A DNA stretch of 64,000 nt from Rotaria sordida (GCA_905250125.1 CAJNOL010000800.1:38907-102906); one strand, 5' to 3'. Counted from the stretch's first letter, positions 1-12,043 are shown. Notes: generated by a model from the sequence alone, not told the origin. Numbers and translations are program-made.

Positions 1-1825
1 ATACAGAGGATCAAGAGACACATTAGAAATGGCTCGTCACAGACATTGTAGCAGCACTTCTCTTTCCCCGCGTCACAGATCGCGATAGGCATTGTTGATA
101 TTCAATCAAAGACCGTATATCAATAACGTTTCATTACTATTTCCTTATTACATTTCTGAAAGATTAAGTAAAAGGATAATAAAGAAATGTGTCCCCGAAT
201 AGATACAATAAAACAATCTTCCTATGATTAGCAACAACAACTACATTGTGTGTCATATTTTAATCCGGTGGAGATTGCGTTAGCAGCTGTTTACTAAAAA
301 TCAAAACTTACCTAACATATACAAAATTCAGTTTGGTGGTAACTTTTCATGTCGAAAAATGGTAGCAATAATATTTTCAAACATCAACTGTTATGGATTC
401 ATAAATTGTAACTTTTTTTCACTCATATTGGATTGTACAATTCTAGTAAATAAATGATGAACAATGATTTAAATATACAATTTTTGAAGCTTTCGTTGTT
501 CTATCTTTTGATAAATTGCATGAAAAAATTGTTTGATTTGTTGAAGAATAATCGTAGCAAACATGAATGAATCGGTTGAAGACTATTTTCTTAATAGTAG
601 GTAGATAGCACTGAAAAGTCAGTTCAAATCAATTTTTCTATTGAACAATCTAAAAAGTTGAGTTTAATATGTTTCAATATATGGTCTTTCGAGAGTATAT
701 AAAAAATGAAAAATAAAGATTTTATTCATTGCTTTGTATACTGGAGTGGCTCTTAGTATTCTTATGAAAGCACTCACAAGTAGGCATGTACAAAGCTCGA
801 ACTGCTCGGTTTAGGCTCGGTATATGTCTACTCAACAAGACTAACTATTCATTATATTTACTAGTGGATATTAAGAAAAAAAAACATGTGTATGAAATGA
901 AAAGATTGTTGTTGTTTTTCTTAAACTGCTATCTTTAAGATCGATGTATACAAATTGAATATATATGACATATAATACTTTCAGATTAGATAAAAGAACT
1001 AAAGTAGATTATAGTGTGGTTTGTTTTGATAAACACTACTGTTCTTTCGTGTGAATTAAACTTTGTTAATACATGTGTGATATTTTGACGCTAAGTGAAT
1101 TAGTTAACTTGCTTAATTTTGTGACAGGCTATTGCGTAAAACGTTTTAGTGATAATCTAAATTTTGTTGTATAAAAATAATTTAGTTTCTTGTTACTTAG
1201 TCATATCCATTGATACTATTTATGTATAAAGGAATTGATTATGAAACTCGAAATGAGACAAATCCTCTTTATTATAAATTAATGATGAAAACAAACGATA
1301 AAAAACAGAGATGAAATTCCAAAATAGGAAAGTAGATTGAAGTCTTCATATAATAGTTCATTATCCATCGTTCGTAGTATCAATTATATTTCTAATGACA
1401 AGTTGTTTTGATAAGTATTTCGACAACAAACACCTTTATTTAATCTTTGTAAATATATTATGTACGAGAAGTGCGAACGTGAAACAAACATCATACTTTC
1501 ATTCAATTACTTAAAACAACAAAAATACGTATGTTTAAAATGTTTTTTTAAATTTTCTTGCTAACCGTGAGGCGTAAAATGCAGTTCATACTTAATATTT
1601 TCTTTTAAACATACAGCACGAATGAAACATCTGCTTGAATTCAAACGTTTCTTCTTGCCCATAACATTTGTTCGTTTCCTACTTATTAAAAGTAATATTT
1701 GCTTTTGAAACATGCCTGCTCTTATCGCTCAATTCGCCATTCATCACTAAAAAGAAAAGATTTAAAAGTGCGTTACCATTTCATCAACGGCATACTACGG
1801 ATTTCTTCATTTCGATTTACGATAG
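1..1825. other. Intergenic, no gene recognised; holds two dispersed repeat copies
   Basis: No open frame here has splice-compatible extensions or recognisable protein content. The stretch holds one copy of a dispersed repeat (141-293) whose relatives lie at 6992-7145 and 36334-36485. It also holds a short fragment (about 778-830) related to one end of the hAT-like MITE at 11644-12043. The last few hundred bases should contain the promoter of the gene starting at 1826, but I see no clear TATA box or other distinct motif. Confidence 0.5.
141..293 (+). repeat. Dispersed repeat family A, copy 1
   Basis: About 150 bp that align, with scattered substitutions and small indels, to 36334-36485 on the same strand and to 6992-7145 on the opposite strand. 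Shared blocks include a TTATTACATTTC-like start, an AAGAAATGTGTCC-like centre, an ATAAAACAATCT-like block and a GAGATTG..TTAGCAGCT-like end. No coding capacity is visible. It is probably a fragment of a longer mobile element. Confidence 0.65.
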
Positions 1826-4773
1826 ATGACAATCAGTCGACTTCTTTTCGTCTTTTTATTTCTACGAGTTTCTATTATACATACTTCTCATTTTCGTGGC
1901 GGTACCATTACATGGTTAGTATCTGACAATCTATTTTTATCAAGTTTTTGAAAAGTAATTATTTCATAGGCGTCCTCTCAATAATACTCCATCGGGTAGC
2001 ACTGTTGATATTCAAATACGCCAACGATATTCATGGCGTCGTTCATCTGTCGCATGCACTGATACCACCATAGCTAACCGAGTCTTAATTGGAGATAATA
2101 CAGCTGTTAATTGTGTAACTGGTACTTGTTCTTCTTGGAGCAGTATGACCACAAATACATATTGCACTGATTATAGTGGTGGTCTTGATGTTAGTTCTGG
2201 TGAAAAATATGTCACAAAAACAATAACACTCGGCATTCCATTCAGTATAGCTTTTGTTTCATCTGCCTGGTTTGCAAATCTTGTTATTGGAGCTAACTCT
2301 GGATGGAATATTGTTAATCGAATAAATACCGTTATTAGACCTGATGGTTATATAAATGCAAGTCCTGTTGCTACCACTCTTCCTGTCATTTACAAAGCTA
2401 TTAATCAACAGCATGTACATATTGTTCAAATATCTGATTTTGATGGAGGTGATATATTAAAATGTCGTTGGTCTACTTCATCAACAAGTAATTATAATTC
2501 ATATAATGAATGTGGTGGTGTTTGTTCAGGTGTACCTGGTGCCCTTCTTTACAGTAATAATTGTACATTAGTCTTTACATTGACACAAGCTGCAGTATAC
2601 GCTGCAGTAGCTTTACAAATTGAAGACTATTATAATAATGTATCAACAACACCAATGAGTTCTGTTCCACTTCAGTTTCTTTTTTATGGTTATGCTGTAC
2701 CTAGTGGTTGTAGTACTCCACCAAGTATCATTGGTAATCGACCAAATCGAGGTAAGTAAGAATCTTATCAGGAACTTTCTCAAACAACTATAATTTGTTA
2801 TTTATTAAGCATGTATTGGTACACCAATAGGATCCACTGTCAGTGAATATGTCATCGCACAAATTGGTTGTTCTGGAAAAACTATTATTGATTTCACTTC
2901 TAGTTCTCCGGTTGGTATGACGAAAAGTACTATTCAAAATCCAAGTACTGGTTAGTACATCTGACATATGTTGTTTTTGTTTTTATTTTAATGTCTCAAT
3001 TATAGGTATCTATCAAATCGTTCTCAGCTGGATTCCTACATCTGATCAATATGGTCCACAAGGATTCTGTGCAGGAGCTGTCGATAGCACGAATGTTCAA
3101 TCAGAACAATGGTGTATTACATTTTTAGTTGGTTTTGAATCACCTAGTATCATTCGACCAACTGCTGTTCAAGGTTCTGCTTCACCAATCGGCACCATAT
3201 TTCAAAGTCATACAACTTTCTCAATTCAAAGTAATCTTAATAATGTTTAATATAAAAGATAGGATTAAGATCGAATACTATATGAAACTTATAGCAATCA
3301 TGTACGTATAGAAAAAGTTTCTATCGAGTATTTTTAGCCTTGGCTTCTTCCAAAGTTGTTGAGAAAACAAGAATAAATAAATGAATGTACATAAAATACA
3401 TGTTAAATTTGTCGATTCTGCCAGATTTATATGATCGATTATTGAAAAAGATTAAGTAGAAATTCTATCAAATCAATTTTGGATCACTTTCTTCTAAAAG
3501 CAGCTCTATCATATTATAAAATATTGTATTATTTAATTGTGTTTCTATTGTTTTTAGCTACACGTTCAGTTAGTCGACCAACACGTAATGGTACTTACAT
3601 ACATTTTAAAGATTCTACTACAAATACAATTGTTCAATCATATGATTGTGGTTGGCAATCAGAAGTAACATATACTGGATATACAATTGTTATTCGTTTT
3701 CCAACTGCACCATGGATTGTAGGACATTCATATTATGTTATGTTTGATAGTGGTATGAACTTATTTCTATTACACTTCATCTTTTGATATGCATATTCTT
3801 ATTCTTCATTTTAAGGTGTAGCTAGTGGAACTGAATTTTGTGGTAAATAGAATAGATTAACAAAGAATCAATTAAAAAAAATAACATGAATTAAATTAAA
3901 TCATTAAAGGTCCTGAATCTGCACCAATAACTGATCCTTCATTTTGGGTTTTTGACATCTGGAATCCAGGACATTCATCTACAACAACAACAACAACTAC
4001 TCCACCAACAACTAAAACAGTTACAACAAGACCTATATCAACTACAAGTGTCAATACTCTAGTAAGTTGATTGATATGTTATTCATATGATCATTATTAA
4101 TTGTTTTTTTTATAGTTGACAACAACTGGTATTGTAATTTCAAGTACATCTACTCATTCTACAACAACTACAACTAGTTCAACTTCGACTTCAACAAGTA
4201 AAAGAAACTTTTATTTTTCTTTGAATAAAACAAATCAATTAAAGTGAATATACAGTAAACATGTCACTATCTCTTTGGATATATAAAAAGAGTTTTCTAT
4301 ATACTTCATAAGTGTATGTCTCAGTATCACATGAGAAATATATGTAAATTTAGTATTTGTTATTGTATAACTACGTAAACTTTGATGACTTAACGAAAAG
4401 AATTTATTAAATTATAGTTTTCATTAATAAGAATGCAATATATTTTCATGTGAATTGTTTTAGCTACAACAACAACAGATACAACTACAACAACTACGAC
4501 AACAGGACCAGCTGTTAATGTTATGTATCCTAAAGATATGGTAGGTTTCAAATTGATTCTGATTTATTTCTCAAATATATATATATATTTTAGGAAAAAG
4601 CATGTCAACAACCAGTAATAATTATGAATACTGTTTCTATGCTTGTTATGGTTCCTGTACAAGCTATAGGAATGTTTGTTTGTTTTTCAAAATTTGCCAC
4701 TATGTTTGATCCATCAAAAATTCAAGCAAAAAAGAGACATGCACAGCGACTGAAAAAACTTAATCAACGTTAA
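1826..4773 (+). CDS. Secreted HFRGGT-type extracellular protein with Thr-rich stalk and C-terminal membrane anchor, 10 exons
   Basis: Exons 1826-1914, 1970-2751, 2810-2950, 3006-3230, 3558-3752, 3816-3842, 3910-4061, 4116-4197, 4464-4540 and 4594-4773 join with compatible phases to 649 residues. The ATG begins a signal peptide (MTISRLLFVFLFLRVSII) followed at once by SHFRGGTITW. A long Cys-containing extracellular region comes next (about residues 35-480), with a second module around SRPTRNGTYIHF..FDSG..EFCGPESAPITDP. Exons 7-9 encode a Thr/Ser-rich, mucin-like stalk. Exon 10 holds a hydrophobic segment (about residues 595-620) and a short basic tail ending KKLNQR. I infer a single-pass cell-surface protein. 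The protein type looks familiar from bdelloid rotifer proteomes, but I know no function. Donors and acceptors are canonical GT/AG. Start choice rests on the signal peptide. Confidence 0.85.
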
Positions 4774-5197
4774 AGAATTTTTCTTCTTTCTTGAATATTT
4801 GAAATCTTTTTCTTTTGATCATTGTATAAAAGTTGACAATTCTCTGAATGATAACAAAGCAAAACGAGTACTTGTATATTTGAATTGACTTTCGCCCTGT
4901 TTTATTTTAAAACAATGATTTTGCTTCGCATATTTTTTTTTAAACTGTAACATAATATATTTATTTTTTTCCTTATATCCAACTAAAATTTTGAATTCTA
5001 TATGATTCTGTTGTATTGAAATAAAATGTATCATAACAGTCTAAGATTTTGAATTAATCTTATAGTTTATAATATGAATAGCAATCATGTCTTGAAATTA
5101 TAGAATTTAAATTTAATTAATTTTTCTAAAAAAAAAATTATATATTGGTGTCCTCAGAGAAAATATTTCTAGTGTTTGATTAATTGCTTAAGTAGTT

Positions 5198-5379
5198 TAA
5201 TATGTTACTTTGCGATGTATTTTAAAGATCCCAGTACTACAAATACTAATTGTTCAATATATAATTGTAGTTGTGCAGGAGAACCAGTATACAGTGGATA
5301 TAGAATTATCATTTGTTTTCCTACTACACCATAGATTATACAATATTCACTTTGTGCTGTGTTTGATAATGGTATGAAC
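5198..5379 (+). pseudogene. Decayed duplicate of exon 5 of the upstream surface-protein gene
   Basis: The stretch aligns with exon 5 of the 1826-4773 gene (3558-3752), including the exon-end GATAATG followed by the same GTATGAAC donor. The frame reads FKDPSTTNTNCSIYNC and then YSGYRIIICFP. The Trp of APWIVG is replaced by a TAG stop, and several conserved residues have changed. No neighbouring exons of a second gene copy are recognisable, so this is a fragment left by an old local duplication or a partly lost tandem paralogue. Confidence 0.8.
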
Positions 5380-6043
5380 TAGTGTTTATTATTATTTTCT
5401 TCTCCATCAAAGGTGGGTATAGGTACGCGGTGCGGATGCGATCCTCTTGAAGGATCTACACCCACACGTCCATCTAAACTGAGATGATTTTCATGGTATG
5501 AGTGATTGAAGTATTGTATTGCTTTGATTATTTTGATTCAATAAATAAACTGCTAGGAATTACGTTCTTCACGATTATAGTTTGGAAATTTAAAAATTCA
5601 GTCGATTTAAAACCTAGATAGTTCAAACAATCTGATAAAATATTTGTTTGATAGATTTTTATTTTCAAGTCATTAGAATAATATATAAATAATAAGATGA
5701 AAAAAAAATGTAAAAACGCCTTTTGTCCGTATATAATTTTCACTATATTTACGGAATGAAGAGCCATAAGGCGCAAAAGCTTGTAGGCAGAGTTTTCTTA
5801 GTTTCGATGATATCTATTTATAGCTAAAATATGATGATGAAATCTCGAAATCGATTGGAATATTTCATTCATCAGGTAATTGAAATTTTTTCACTAAAAA
5901 AAACTTGACGTGGAAATTTCTTTAAAAAATCATTCGTTGTCTTGTGAGATAGACAATCAACTGCATAGACAAAATACAATTCAATAGAACAAGCAAATGT
6001 TCTATTTATGCATAAAAAAAATAAAACAGTTACAATGCTCATA

Positions 6044-6842
6044 AAGGATGTTCCATAAGTAACACCCCCTCCCCCTTTTTGTTTTCTTTCTCTCTTTGTC
6101 GTATTCGACCGTGAACAGATATTCAATATAGATTTTTAAAGAGCATCATCTAAGCTATCAATCAAAACAAAAAATTGTTTAAATTTGCATGAACTCTAAG
6201 ACAGAACTATATCGATAAAAATTTTGTCAAATGCATTTTTTACTTTTTGTCTATAAATGACTACTCCTTGCCAGTATTTTGTGAATATCTCTCTTATTTT
6301 CTGATAGTTCGACTTAAATTTTTTTTCAAAAGATAGCCCGTGTAATTCCCTACAAAACCCAATAAAGGGTATCTCTTCAAAATAATAACTGAGAATGGCA
6401 TGAAACCTATTTTTTCCGGAGATGAGAAATAATTACTATTGTAAAAAACAAGCCTCTGTGAAAGTGGAATTTTTTGGAGTGTAACACCTCCGATCAGATA
6501 TAGTTTTCTAATTGTCATTTTGAAGAGGTACCTTTTATTGGGTTTGTAGAGAATTACACGGACTATCTTTTGAAAAAAAATTTAAGTCAAACTATCAGAA
6601 AATAAGAGAGATATTCATAAAATACTGACAAGAAATAGTCCTTCATAGACAAAAAGTAAAAAATGCATTTGACAAAATTTTTATCGATATAGTTCTCTCT
6701 TAGAGTTCATGCAAATTTAAACAATTTTTTGTTTTGATTGATAGCTTAAATGATGCTCTTTAAAAATCTACATTGAATATCTGTCCACGGTTGAATACGA
6801 CAAAGAAAACAAAAAGGGGATCGTTACTTATGGAACACCCTT
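6044..6842. mobile_element. Foldback (long inverted repeat) element flanked by TA
   Basis: The arms 6044-6384 and 6517-6842 are near-perfect reverse complements of each other, separated by a loop of about 130 bp. The outer ends read AAAGGATGTTCCATAAGTAA on the left and, reverse-complemented, AAAGGGTGTTCCATAAGTAA on the right. Each end is bordered by a TA dinucleotide (6042-6043 and 6843-6844). A TA duplication with AAAGGGTGT-like termini fits a non-autonomous Tc1/mariner-type element. No transposase frame is visible; short open frames in the arms are artefacts of the palindrome. Confidence 0.8.
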
Positions 6843-6991
6843 TATGAATAATAGATAAGAAAGAAACTACGTAGAAGATGATCAGAAAATTATTACTAGC
6901 ACAAATCTATGTTCTTTTGCTTTCCAAAATTCATCGAATCTTTCGAACAAGATATAAAATTAAACAAAATGAAAACTATATTGTCTCTTAA

Positions 6992-7145
6992 CATCTATTA
7001 GCACAATCTCTGTGGGATTAAAATGCAAAACACGATGTAACTTGTCTTGCTGATCACAGCGAACTTGTTTTATTCTAGCAATTCTCGGATATATTTCTTC
7101 ACTATCTTTTTACTTAATTGTCCCGAAATGTAATAAGGAAGTAGT
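6992..7145 (-). repeat. Dispersed repeat family A, copy in reverse orientation
   Basis: The reverse complement of this stretch matches 141-293 and 36334-36485, with the same order of blocks (TTACATTTCGGG, AAGAAATATATCC, ATAAAACAAG, CATCGTGTTTTGCA, GAGATTGTGCTAAT). It shows the family inserts in both orientations. Non-coding. Confidence 0.65.
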
Positions 7146-7180
7146 TCTTTAGATCATATTTCACAAAATAAAGTAATCAA

Positions 7181-7268
7181 TCTCTGTAGCAGAGATGTTC
7201 ATTGTGACTGGAAATCTGTCGCTACTGCAATGGTTTAAAAAAAAAAGGTGCCGCCATGGACATCTTTA
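7181..7268 (+). repeat. Dispersed repeat family B fragment (AGAAATCTGTCGCT-like)
   Basis: This carries an AGAGATGTYCATT..GGAAATCTGTCGCTACTGC core and a GCCGCCATGGACATCTTT end. The core recurs at 24485-24535 and the end recurs, diverged, at 24810-24835. The copy here is shorter. No coding capacity seen. Confidence 0.5.
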
Positions 7269-7393
7269 TTATATAGTTAGAGAATTATCAATAGAGATAC
7301 ATCAAAAAATTTTTATTGTTTTTTCTTTACATTTCAAGAAAAAACATAAAATCCAATAGATAATTCAATTAGTAATTTGTTCATTAATAATAA

Positions 7394-7785
7394 TTAAACA
7401 AATTTTTCTTTTCGATTTTGATTAACATCTATTGAATTGTTGTCTTGATCACTGTTTTGTTTATTTTGATCTTCATTATTTATAGAATTATTTTCATCAT
7501 CAATATCAAATCTACTGTTATCAATATCATCATCATATTGTAATGTATAACGTTGATCGATATTACGTGCTGTACGTCTCAGACGTTGAACAAATAAATT
7601 ATTCTTCTTTGAATTAATACGATTTCGATTTGAATTATCAAGAATATTTCCACTTTCTATAAATAAATAAATTAATTAAAAACAAACATTTTCTTTATAT
7701 TATACAAACCAACTACATTACCAACGAACGCTACAAGAAATAGACATGCTACGATGAAAAGTAAGATAATTGATCGAAATTTCAT
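7394..7785 (-). CDS. Small secreted acidic/Asn-rich protein, 2 exons, 112 aa
   Basis: Exon 1 is 7710-7785 and exon 2 is 7394-7656; the 53-bp intron between them has GT..AG borders. Exon 1 encodes a strong signal peptide or N-terminal TM (MKFRSIILLFIVACLFLVAF). The mature part starts basic (RNRINSKKN..VQRLRRTARN) and becomes Asp/Asn/Gln-rich (YDDDIDNSRFDIDDENN), ending KEKFV before TAA. No cysteine is present in the mature part and no known domain is recognised. The dibasic RLRR could be a processing site, so a propeptide role is possible, but nothing in the sequence settles this. Confidence 0.7.
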
Positions 7786-8484
7786 TGTTGTTCTAATACA
7801 TTTAATAAAAACAATACAATACAATATTTATATTCTTAATAATATATTTACCTTTCAAAAAAAAATAATAATACTCTGTCTTATATGTATGTAAACAACA
7901 AAGAATATCACTGCTTGTTCGAATGATAATTGTTCGTTCTATTTGAATATATGTGATATTTGATTTTACTACCATATGGATTTAATAAAATATATTCGAG
8001 AAACATACAATAATCTTTTTTTTTTGTTTTCATATAGTTTGTTCTTCAGAGAGAGAAATCATTGTATCTCTTTTGTTATAATTGATACCATTTGATCAAT
8101 AGAAGAAAAATATATTCGAACATATTTTTTTAATAGAACAAAAAAACAAAAACACCAGTCAATCGAAATAACCATCAGTTTTAAACAAACTAAAGAATTA
8201 CTTTTGTTTTTGTTTTTTTTACAGAAATCAATTATTATTTAACTAGAGTATAACTGACTATTATTTAAACTAATTTAACGAAACATTTCTTTTGTTGTTC
8301 GGAATTAATAAACTTTCATATCGAACGAAATAAATATATATTCATTTCTTCACCAAATGAATTTATAAAAAAAAAAAAGAAGAGAGATAGGTTGAGTGAT
8401 CATAAGATTTTCAAATAAGGTGTGTCAAATAGAAACAACAATGAACGAAAGATGTATTGCAAACACAGATCTATAATTAACGAT

Positions 8485-9547
8485 TTACACTGGATCGTGT
8501 GAGCCATGATTGAATGTTCGAGGTCGAGCAGCACCTCGATTACCGACGATAAAACGAGATGATTTTGATTGTGGTTGAGTTTTATTAAGATTAAGTGTTG
8601 GCTGTGGTGCAGATTCCTTCATTTGAAAAAATCAAATAAAAATATCTTTAATAATAATAAAATTATTCTTACCGGAGTAAGACGATGATCATTTGATGTA
8701 GATACAGAAGTATCAGTAGCATTTGTTGATTGACGTAATGTTAAAAATTTTGCTGATTGAGCCAATAATGATCGACGAAGACGTTTATTTTCTTCTACTT
8801 GACGTGCTAATTCAATAGCTAATTCTTGACGTTCACGTTCCGCAATAATCTAAAATAAAAAATAATAAAATAAAAATTTGAAATATATAATTATCAAACC
8901 CGTTCATTGCCCAAATTTGGTTCTAATCCAGTAGTTGCTCTCAAAGATCGAAGTAATAAAATACTTTCTGTTTTTAATCGATTCAATTCAGATCGAAGAC
9001 GATCATTTTCCAATACTAGTTGCTAGATATTCATAAAATAAAAATAATCATAAATTATAATGATATAATAAATAAATACCTCATTGGCTTTCAAAACATC
9101 TTCTATAGATGTATAATTTGGTACTTTAATATCCGCAAATGGTGGTGCATCTTTACGAAGTACTTGTTCAAGATGTACTCTATAAGATCGAAGAAGATTA
9201 GTCTCATCCGAACTATTTACTGGTTGAGATGATGATGATTGTAATGCACCATTATGAAAACTTTTACTACGAGTAACAGGTACTTGAGGTAGAGGACGTG
9301 AAAAAGGTCCATCATGCGTAGAAATTATCTGCATTTCATCATTGGCTGTTCTACGAGCATTAGGTGCCAATGGAATACGAGGAGGACTTGTAACTCGAGC
9401 TGATGTCGGTTGTGAAATTGGTGGTTTCCTAGTCGAAGGTGAACGATTAAGATCAGATTCATTTGATGGCGTCAAAAAAGCTTGATTGACTTGACCTTTT
9501 AGTGAAGCCATTTCACGTTCAAGAGATTCAAGACGATCATGATCTAA

Positions 9548-9587
<40 letters not shown>

Positions 9588-9769
9588 CAAGTGTTTATCA
9601 AGGAAGAAGAAACAAACACTTCTATTATAAAATACATACAAAGTCGTTGTGAACCAGTATAGTCATTAAATAATGATGCTATTTCAGTACGAGCAGCAAT
9701 AGAAGATCCTCCTTCTCCACGAGCAGCTGTTTCATGTACTGGTTCTCGGTTTGAACGCACTTGTTGCAT
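8485..9769 (-). CDS. Coiled-coil protein of unknown function, 5 exons, 341 aa
   Basis: Exons 9640-9769, 9080-9543, 8900-9022, 8673-8849 and 8485-8616 join in frame. The protein starts MQQVRSNREPVHETAARGEG. It has a short heptad-like stretch (YHDRLESLEREMASLKGQV, about 44-62) and a Ser/Pro/Arg-rich linker (about 70-170). A long coiled coil runs from about 185 to 275 (LVLENDRLRSELNRLKTES..RERQELAIELARQVEENKRL). The basic tail reads RFIVGNRGAARPRTFNHG. No signal peptide or TM, so it is probably cytoplasmic. I do not recognise the family. Intron 1 contains a (TA)n tract at 9558-9581. An in-frame GTG lies upstream, but the first ATG is the natural start. Confidence 0.75.
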
Positions 9770-10127
9770 GTTTATAATTTCAACGACGTCAATATGCACT
9801 TAAACAAGCATCATTTATTTCTCTTTTTTTTCATTTTCTTTTACTCATACCATAGCAATGCCTCTGTACAACATGGAAGTCGCTATCGAACAGTACGACA
9901 ATAGAGTTGTTGTGAATTGTTTTTTTTTCATAGAATTGGAAGGACAATTTGTGAGACGTAATAAACAATGAAGGTTACTTTACTTGTATGACAATAAATT
10001 CTTTGTATTAAATATTTATTATAAAAAAAAAAAATTGTATCATTAATTTATTATTATTTCCTACAAATGTTTTATCAATAAGAACAAAAGAAAAAAAAGA
10101 AAGAAAGAAAGAAGTATTTTGTTTTTT

Positions 10128-10682
10128 TCAAAGCTCATAATATCGAAAATGTAATCGACCACTAGCAAAAGCAATTAAACCCATTGAAAATATTGTAAGT
10201 AAATGTCCAGTTTCAACAAGATTAGCACTATAACTATTATATGTTGTAACACGTGAACCTTCAGCAAGAGCTGCAACCATAAAAAGAGCTGCAAGAAAAA
10301 GAATTATTGGTGCAATAAAAGTTAATAAACCAATTAATTGAATAAAATTCATAGACAAAATAATTAACATTCCAAGACCAAGTAGACAAAGAGCAACAAC
10401 TAAAAGTCCAGCTGCATGTTGAGTACCAAGACCAAGTACAGTATTACGTTGTATATCACTACAACTTGACGATGTATTAAGTATATTACCTGTACATTGA
10501 GTAAAAAAATTATAATAAACTATTTTACCAGTTGAATCTTGATTAAAATACCATGAATATGTAGCTGTACCAACAATTGATAGAATTAAAGCGGCTATAG
10601 TAAAAAGACCAGTTATGAATACAATCATACGACTCAATGGATCTATCAATGTTGATGATGTTCGGCTAGATAATACGTTCAT
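10128..10682 (-). CDS. Claudin/PMP22-like four-TM membrane protein, 184 aa, single exon
   Basis: An uninterrupted ATG-to-stop frame. Four hydrophobic segments are visible: about 19-43, 87-108, 111-138 and 155-172. The first loop between TM1 and TM2 contains W (YSWYF), followed by Cys in TQCTG and SSSCS, the W..C..C layout of claudin/PMP22 extracellular loop 1. A motif AEGSR..YNSYSANL.ETGHL follows TM3 and is shared almost exactly with the protein at 18747-19361, so the two are paralogues. Expected role: an integral membrane tetraspan of cell junctions or membrane organisation. The specific function is unknown. Confidence 0.85.
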   Translation of the reverse strand: MNVLSSRTSSTLIDPLSRMIVFITGLFTIAALILSIVGTATYSWYFNQDSTGKIVYYNFFTQCTGNILNTSSSCSDIQRNTVLGLGTQHAAGLLVVALCLLGLGMLIILSMNFIQLIGLLTFIAPIILFLAALFMVAALAEGSRVTTYNSYSANLVETGHLLTIFSMGLIAFASGRLHFRYYEL

Positions 10683-11643
10683 TTGTTAAACTATATTAAA
10701 ATATAAATGAAGAAGATTTTTTATTTATTCTAAATTGAACTGAGAATTTCATCCGAACATGTATAACTCTTCTTTTTTCTGTACTACTATCGAGAAGACA
10801 AAAATTTCATTAAATTTTAAAGATTTTATGATCAATGAAAATTATTCAAAGAATTTTTCTTGTTATTATAATTTAATTTTTTAATAAATTTTAAGTTTTC
10901 AAAAATGTTCTTAAGTATTTTATAGAAAATAAAAAACAATTCTTACTTGCTTTAGAGTAATACTATCGTTTGTTATTAAAATCGATTGAAATTTTTTTGT
11001 GAACAAAACATATATATTGTTGTTTTAACTAGCAAAAGAAATTGGGAAGGAAAGAAAAAAAAGTATGTTAATGTTTCTATAGGCAGTATGAGTTACAAAA
11101 AAAAGAAAAGAAACAGAATGAAGTTTGGCAATGAAAATGACCGAATATTTAATCTTTCTATAACTTGGTTTCTTTTTGCTGTTCACTGTTCCTTTTTTTT
11201 CTTGATTTATGGTTCTGATAAAAATGGGTCAACGAAAATTAATCGACGCAAGAAATAGTCTAGAAATTTATAACAAAAAAGGAAAAAAAGAATTCTTTGA
11301 CAAAATCGACAGCTGTGTAGAAAATAGAAAAATATTACTAGTTTATAAACTGTTTCTCGTACTTAAAATTTTTTGGGTTAATACCATGTACAAGTAAAGT
11401 GAATGTCGAGCTTTCTTCGAAATACTTGATTTAAAGAGGAAGAAAAAGTAAAAATAAAGAATGGATACGAGTAGTGAGATGAGTCTTCTTGAACCCTATC
11501 ACACACATATTCATCTCAGTTGAAGCTCTTATATTTTTTTTATTATGAATTTCTCGACTATCTTTCGCTTCGGCCAATTTTCGTAGTGACTAATTTTCGT
11601 TCGATCAATTTTCGCTTTTTCAATGTGAATGAAGTGTTGTATG

Positions 11644-12043
11644 TAGGCATGTACTGAACTTTTTTTTGTTACTCTCGAACATTTTTATATTAATATTTTA
11701 AGTTCTGAAATGAAATACTGAATGATTTGGTCTAATCTATCAAAATATAAACAAAATGTTGCTGTACAAAATGCAGCGTCTTCTGCGTTCTTGGTTTCAA
11801 TTATTCTAATTTTTATTTGCATCATTAAAAAAAAAGGTCTCAATCGAGCTTAACTGAGTTCGAGCCCCGAACCCAGGTTCAATTTATAAAGTTTTCATAA
11901 AAATGAAAAAGTTTCTTGCACGGAACTCGAGTACATCTCATTTGATAGCCTAGATTGTATGATTCAGCCTTTTATTTCATAGTTCAAGCTGTTGATATAA
12001 AGTGCTCGAAAATAACGCAAAAAAAAACTCGATACATACCTAA
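11644..12043. mobile_element. hAT-like MITE with approximately 40-bp TIRs and 7-8 bp target duplication
   Basis: Left end TAGGCATGTACTGAACTTTT and the reverse complement of the right end TAGGTATGTATCGAGTTTTT agree over about 40 bp. The element is bordered by TTGTATG on both sides (11637-11643 and 12044-12050); an eighth base differs (G versus A). TAGG termini with an 8-bp duplication are the hAT pattern. The 400-bp body has no transposase frame. A related end fragment lies at 778-830. A hAT transposase remnant occurs at 20327-20510, though no direct link between the two is shown. Confidence 0.65.

Larger units (their letters stand above)
4774..7393. other. Intergenic region between the surface-protein gene and the small secreted gene
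   Basis: Apart from the exon duplicate (5198-5379), the TA-flanked foldback element (6044-6842) and two dispersed repeats (6992-7145, 7181-7268), I see no coding sequence. AATAAA-like polyadenylation signals for the upstream gene lie shortly after its stop (for example near 5020). A GC-richer patch at 5412-5475 carries paired GGTGGGT / ACACCCACAC motifs of the kind discussed in the findings. Confidence 0.5.

Noticed and set aside
5872..6518. Open frames of 74-84 codons on the minus strand
   Set aside because: They lie in or beside the inverted arms of the foldback element; no start context or domain.
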